From Propionimicrobium sp. PCR01-08-3 (GTDB lineage Bacteria > Actinomycetota > Actinomycetes > Propionibacteriales > Propionibacteriaceae): a DNA stretch of 64,000 nucleotides. Position numbers and translations under genes: made by a program. The number at the start of each line of letters is the position of its first letter. Within the stretch, counting starts at the first letter, position 1. Below, piece by piece: positions 62,027 to 64,000 of the stretch. Below the pieces are notes generated by a model, which ran no database searches, had not been told where the DNA came from, and was given only the letters and a program-made list of their open reading frames with translations. Where the stretch lies: contig NZ_CP127390.1 of NCBI RefSeq assembly GCF_030286045.1, positions 2,807,482 to 2,871,481 of the forward strand, written 5' to 3'.

Positions 62027-62685
62027 CCGCCGGAAATCAGAATCTATGGCCCGTGCTGTTGGAAGCTCTCGGGCAGACTCTCCAAATGGTGATTGTCACC
62101 CTCGGGATCGGCGGTATCGCCGGGCTTGTTCTCGGCATCGGGCTCTACACAACCCGACCCGGCAATCTTCTGTCGAACCGCCCGGTGCATTTCGTGCTGA
62201 ATGTGCTCGTCAACGTGATCAGGCCGATTCCTTTCATCATTTTCATCTCGGCTCTGTTGCCGCTGACGATCAAGGTGACCGGAACCAGTTTCGGCCCGAC
62301 CGCCGCGATCTTTCCGATGACCATCATGGCTACCGTGGCCACCTCGCGGATTGTCGAGCAGAATATCGTGGCCATCGATCCCGGACTCATCGAGGCGGCC
62401 CGCGCCATGGGTGCCGGGCCGCTGTGGGTTATCGCCACCGTCATCGTCCCGGAGGCCCTCGGGCCGCTGATTCTCGGCTACACGTTCTTGTTCGTGAGCA
62501 TCACCGATATGTCCGCGATGGCAGGTGCGGTCGCCGGCGGTGGCCTGGGCGACTTCGCGATCGTCTACGGCTACCAGCGTTATAACTTCGCGGTCACCTG
62601 GATCGCTGTCGGCGTGATCATCATTGTCGTCCAGCTCGCGCAGCTGCTCGGCAATACCCTCGCACGCAAGGTGTTGCGGCGCTGA
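62023..62685 (+). CDS. metI: Methionine ABC transporter permease
   Basis: The 220-residue membrane protein has five predicted helices and the coupling motif EAARAMGAGPLWVIATVIVPEALGPLILGYTFL. It pairs with MetN and MetQ in a coupled operon. The stop is 27 bp from the end of the converging oxidase gene. Confidence 0.93.
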   Translation: MTAGNQNLWPVLLEALGQTLQMVIVTLGIGGIAGLVLGIGLYTTRPGNLLSNRPVHFVLNVLVNVIRPIPFIIFISALLPLTIKVTGTSFGPTAAIFPMTIMATVATSRIVEQNIVAIDPGLIEAARAMGAGPLWVIATVIVPEALGPLILGYTFLFVSITDMSAMAGAVAGGGLGDFAIVYGYQRYNFAVTWIAVGVIIIVVQLAQLLGNTLARKVLRR

Positions 62686-62692
62686 GCGTGCC

Positions 62693-62710
62693 CGGACGAA
62701 AACCCGTCCG
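62693..62710. terminator. Small bidirectional hairpin between metI and the GlcD-like gene
   Basis: CGGACG (62693-62698) pairs with CGTCCG (62705-62710) around AAAACC between two converging genes. It is short, with no U-tract, so only a weak terminator. Confidence 0.35.
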
Positions 62711-62712
62711 CC

Positions 62713-64000
62713 TCAGAACTTCTTGCCGGGGTTCAGGATGCCGGACGGGTCCAGCACCTGCTTGATGCCGCGCTGCAGATCACGCACCCTCGGCCCGAGT
62801 TCGGTATCGACGGCACTCAGCTTCTCCAACCCGATGCCGTGCTCTCCGGTGACCGTGCCACCGAGTTCACTCGCCAACGCCAGAACCCGCTCATGGGTCT
62901 GATGCGCAACCCTGGTCTGCTCGGGATCGTCCGGGTCGAAGCAGATTACCGGGTGTAGGTTGCCGTCGCCGACGTGGCCTGCGGTGCCGATGGGAAGCCC
63001 GCAATCGGCGGAAAGCTCGTCAAGCCGAGTCATCAGTTCCGGCAGCCTGCTTCGCGGCACGGATACATCCTCGTTCAGGCTGTCGCCGCGCAACTCGTGC
63101 ATCGCCGGGTTGAGTAGCCTCCGCGCCTTGAGCAGCTCGTCCACCCGTTCGGGGTCGGTCGCGGTGTCGATCATCATGGCGCCGTGCTCGCGGGCGACCG
63201 AAACATAGTCGGCGATGTCGTCGGCGCCCTGAAGCTCGGAATCGGTGAGGACGAGCAGCCATCCCTTGGCGGCGGTCGGGAGGCCTGCCGCCGGGTCGTA
63301 GGCGACGGTGGCACCGATCACGGTCTCGTCCATGAACTCCAAGGTGCTGGGCCGGTGCGGGCGCACCATGATCTCGTTAGCCGCGTCCAGGGCAGCGTCG
63401 CGGGAGTCGAAGCTCGCGGTGATTCCTCTCACCGGACCGGGCGCCGGCAGCAGACCGACGGTGACCTCGGTGACCACGGCCAGGGTTCCCTCACAACCCA
63501 CGATCAGCGACGTGAGATCGAGCCCGCCCACCTTCTTGACGGTGGGCGGCGCGGTGCGCACCACATCGCCATTGGCAAGCACGATTTCAAGTGAGCGGAC
63601 CGCGTCGCGGGTGACACCGTACTTCACGCAGCGCATGCCGCCGGCGTTGGTGGCCACGTTCCCACCGATGGTGGATTCGGTGGCCGAAGCCGGGTCCGGT
63701 GCATAAAACAGGCCCCTCGCGGCGGCGGCAGCCGCCAGATCGGCGGTGACGACCCCCGGCTGCACAACTGCCACCAGATCGACGGGGTCGATGCGGACAA
63801 TCGCACTCATGGCTGTCAGATCGAGCAGGATCGAGCCGGGCAGCGCATTGGCTCCGCCGGCCAAACCGGTGAGCGCACCCTGGGGCACCACAGAGATGCC
63901 ATGCTCATACGCCATGCGCAGCACGGTCGAAACATCGTCCGTGCTTGTCGGACGCACCACTGCCAGCGGCATTCCCGGGGCGGGAGTCCCCGACCGGTCA
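62713..64000 (-). CDS. FAD-linked oxidase, glycolate oxidase subunit GlcD / D-lactate dehydrogenase type, partial
   Basis: The visible 429 residues begin beyond the right edge; codons past 63972 continue in frame (DRSGTPAPG before MPLAVVRP). It has a PCMH FAD-binding domain (ISVVPQGALTGLAGGANALPGSILLDL and ATESTIGGNVATNAGGMRCVKYGVTRD) and a FAD-oxidase C-terminal domain ending with GTAGHVGDGNLHPVICFD and GTVTGEHGIGLEKL. It oxidises glycolate, D-lactate or another 2-hydroxyacid. No GlcE or GlcF partner is in view. Its leftward orientation puts its end against metI. Confidence 0.92.
   Translation of the reverse strand, partial: DRSGTPAPGMPLAVVRPTSTDDVSTVLRMAYEHGISVVPQGALTGLAGGANALPGSILLDLTAMSAIVRIDPVDLVAVVQPGVVTADLAAAAAARGLFYAPDPASATESTIGGNVATNAGGMRCVKYGVTRDAVRSLEIVLANGDVVRTAPPTVKKVGGLDLTSLIVGCEGTLAVVTEVTVGLLPAPGPVRGITASFDSRDAALDAANEIMVRPHRPSTLEFMDETVIGATVAYDPAAGLPTAAKGWLLVLTDSELQGADDIADYVSVAREHGAMMIDTATDPERVDELLKARRLLNPAMHELRGDSLNEDVSVPRSRLPELMTRLDELSADCGLPIGTAGHVGDGNLHPVICFDPDDPEQTRVAHQTHERVLALASELGGTVTGEHGIGLEKLSAVDTELGPRVRDLQRGIKQVLDPSGILNPGKKF

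Noticed and set aside
1-64000. tRNA, rRNA, CRISPR array, intact insertion sequence
   Set aside because: Reading through the gaps showed no cloverleaf with a CCA-proximal T-loop, no regularly spaced repeats and no transposase frame.

Overview
The window is high-GC DNA with dense, often translationally coupled genes. It carries DUF222/HNH proteins, GntR, RpiR and AraC regulators, a proton-translocating transhydrogenase, fused PutA, and leaderless-looking toxin-antitoxin promoters. This fits an actinobacterium. Propionibacteriaceae is my best guess, but that is inference only. I saw no rRNA, tRNA, CRISPR array, intact insertion sequence or replication origin. Both edges cut through genes.

1-10.4 kb: a carbohydrate-catabolism locus around a GntR/UTRA regulator. 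Leftwards run an MtnA-type aldose-1-phosphate isomerase and a PBP1-type sugar lipoprotein cut by the edge. Rightwards run an aldolase/short-chain-dehydrogenase fusion, a cupin, a close LsrF homologue, a class II FucA-like aldolase, and a binding protein plus two permeases of a family 1 sugar ABC importer without its ATPase. The isomerase, LsrF and aldolases suggest cleavage of a phosphorylated (deoxy)pentose or AI-2-like compound to C3 and C2 units. 10.5-12.4 kb: an ArsB/SLC13-type permease and a universal stress protein.

12.7-23 kb: an accessory island. It holds a HTH/PIN pair whose toxin ends in a zinc ribbon, a GNAT enzyme, an MFS remnant, an SDR, a CPBP protease, VapBC, HigBA, an AraC regulator with a LysE exporter, a HigA remnant, a RibD-like reductase, and a frameshifted DUF222/HNH gene behind an SOS-like box. 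23-28.3 kb: PutA, a CDF metal transporter and a half-size binding lipoprotein. 28.4-36.2 kb: a stress block with GlsB, a zinc-ribbon protein, a KGG protein, a miniature SDR, catalase HPII, Dps, an SDR, two tandem orphan response regulators and a histidine phosphatase. A CACCC-N4-GGGTG element recurs here.

36.2-47.7 kb: a muropeptide-recycling operon with a peptide-type ABC importer, MurQ, AnmK, GNAT, dipeptide epimerase and a beta-lactamase-fold hydrolase, divergent from a MurR/RpiR regulator. 47.7-52 kb: a flavin reductase, a small toxin-antitoxin-like pair and PntAB. 52-56.9 kb: a 5-oxoprolinase cluster (NRAMP-type transporter, PxpA, DUF1445, fused PxpBC) behind a three-hairpin leader. 57-64 kb: a methyltransferase, an L-2-hydroxyacid dehydrogenase, a decayed aminotransferase, the methionine importer MetQNI and a GlcD-type oxidase cut by the right edge. 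MetQNI is preceded by an unannotated 27-codon reading frame rich in Met and Cys codons with its own ribosome binding site. It looks like an amino-acid attenuator and is the most interesting short element in the window.
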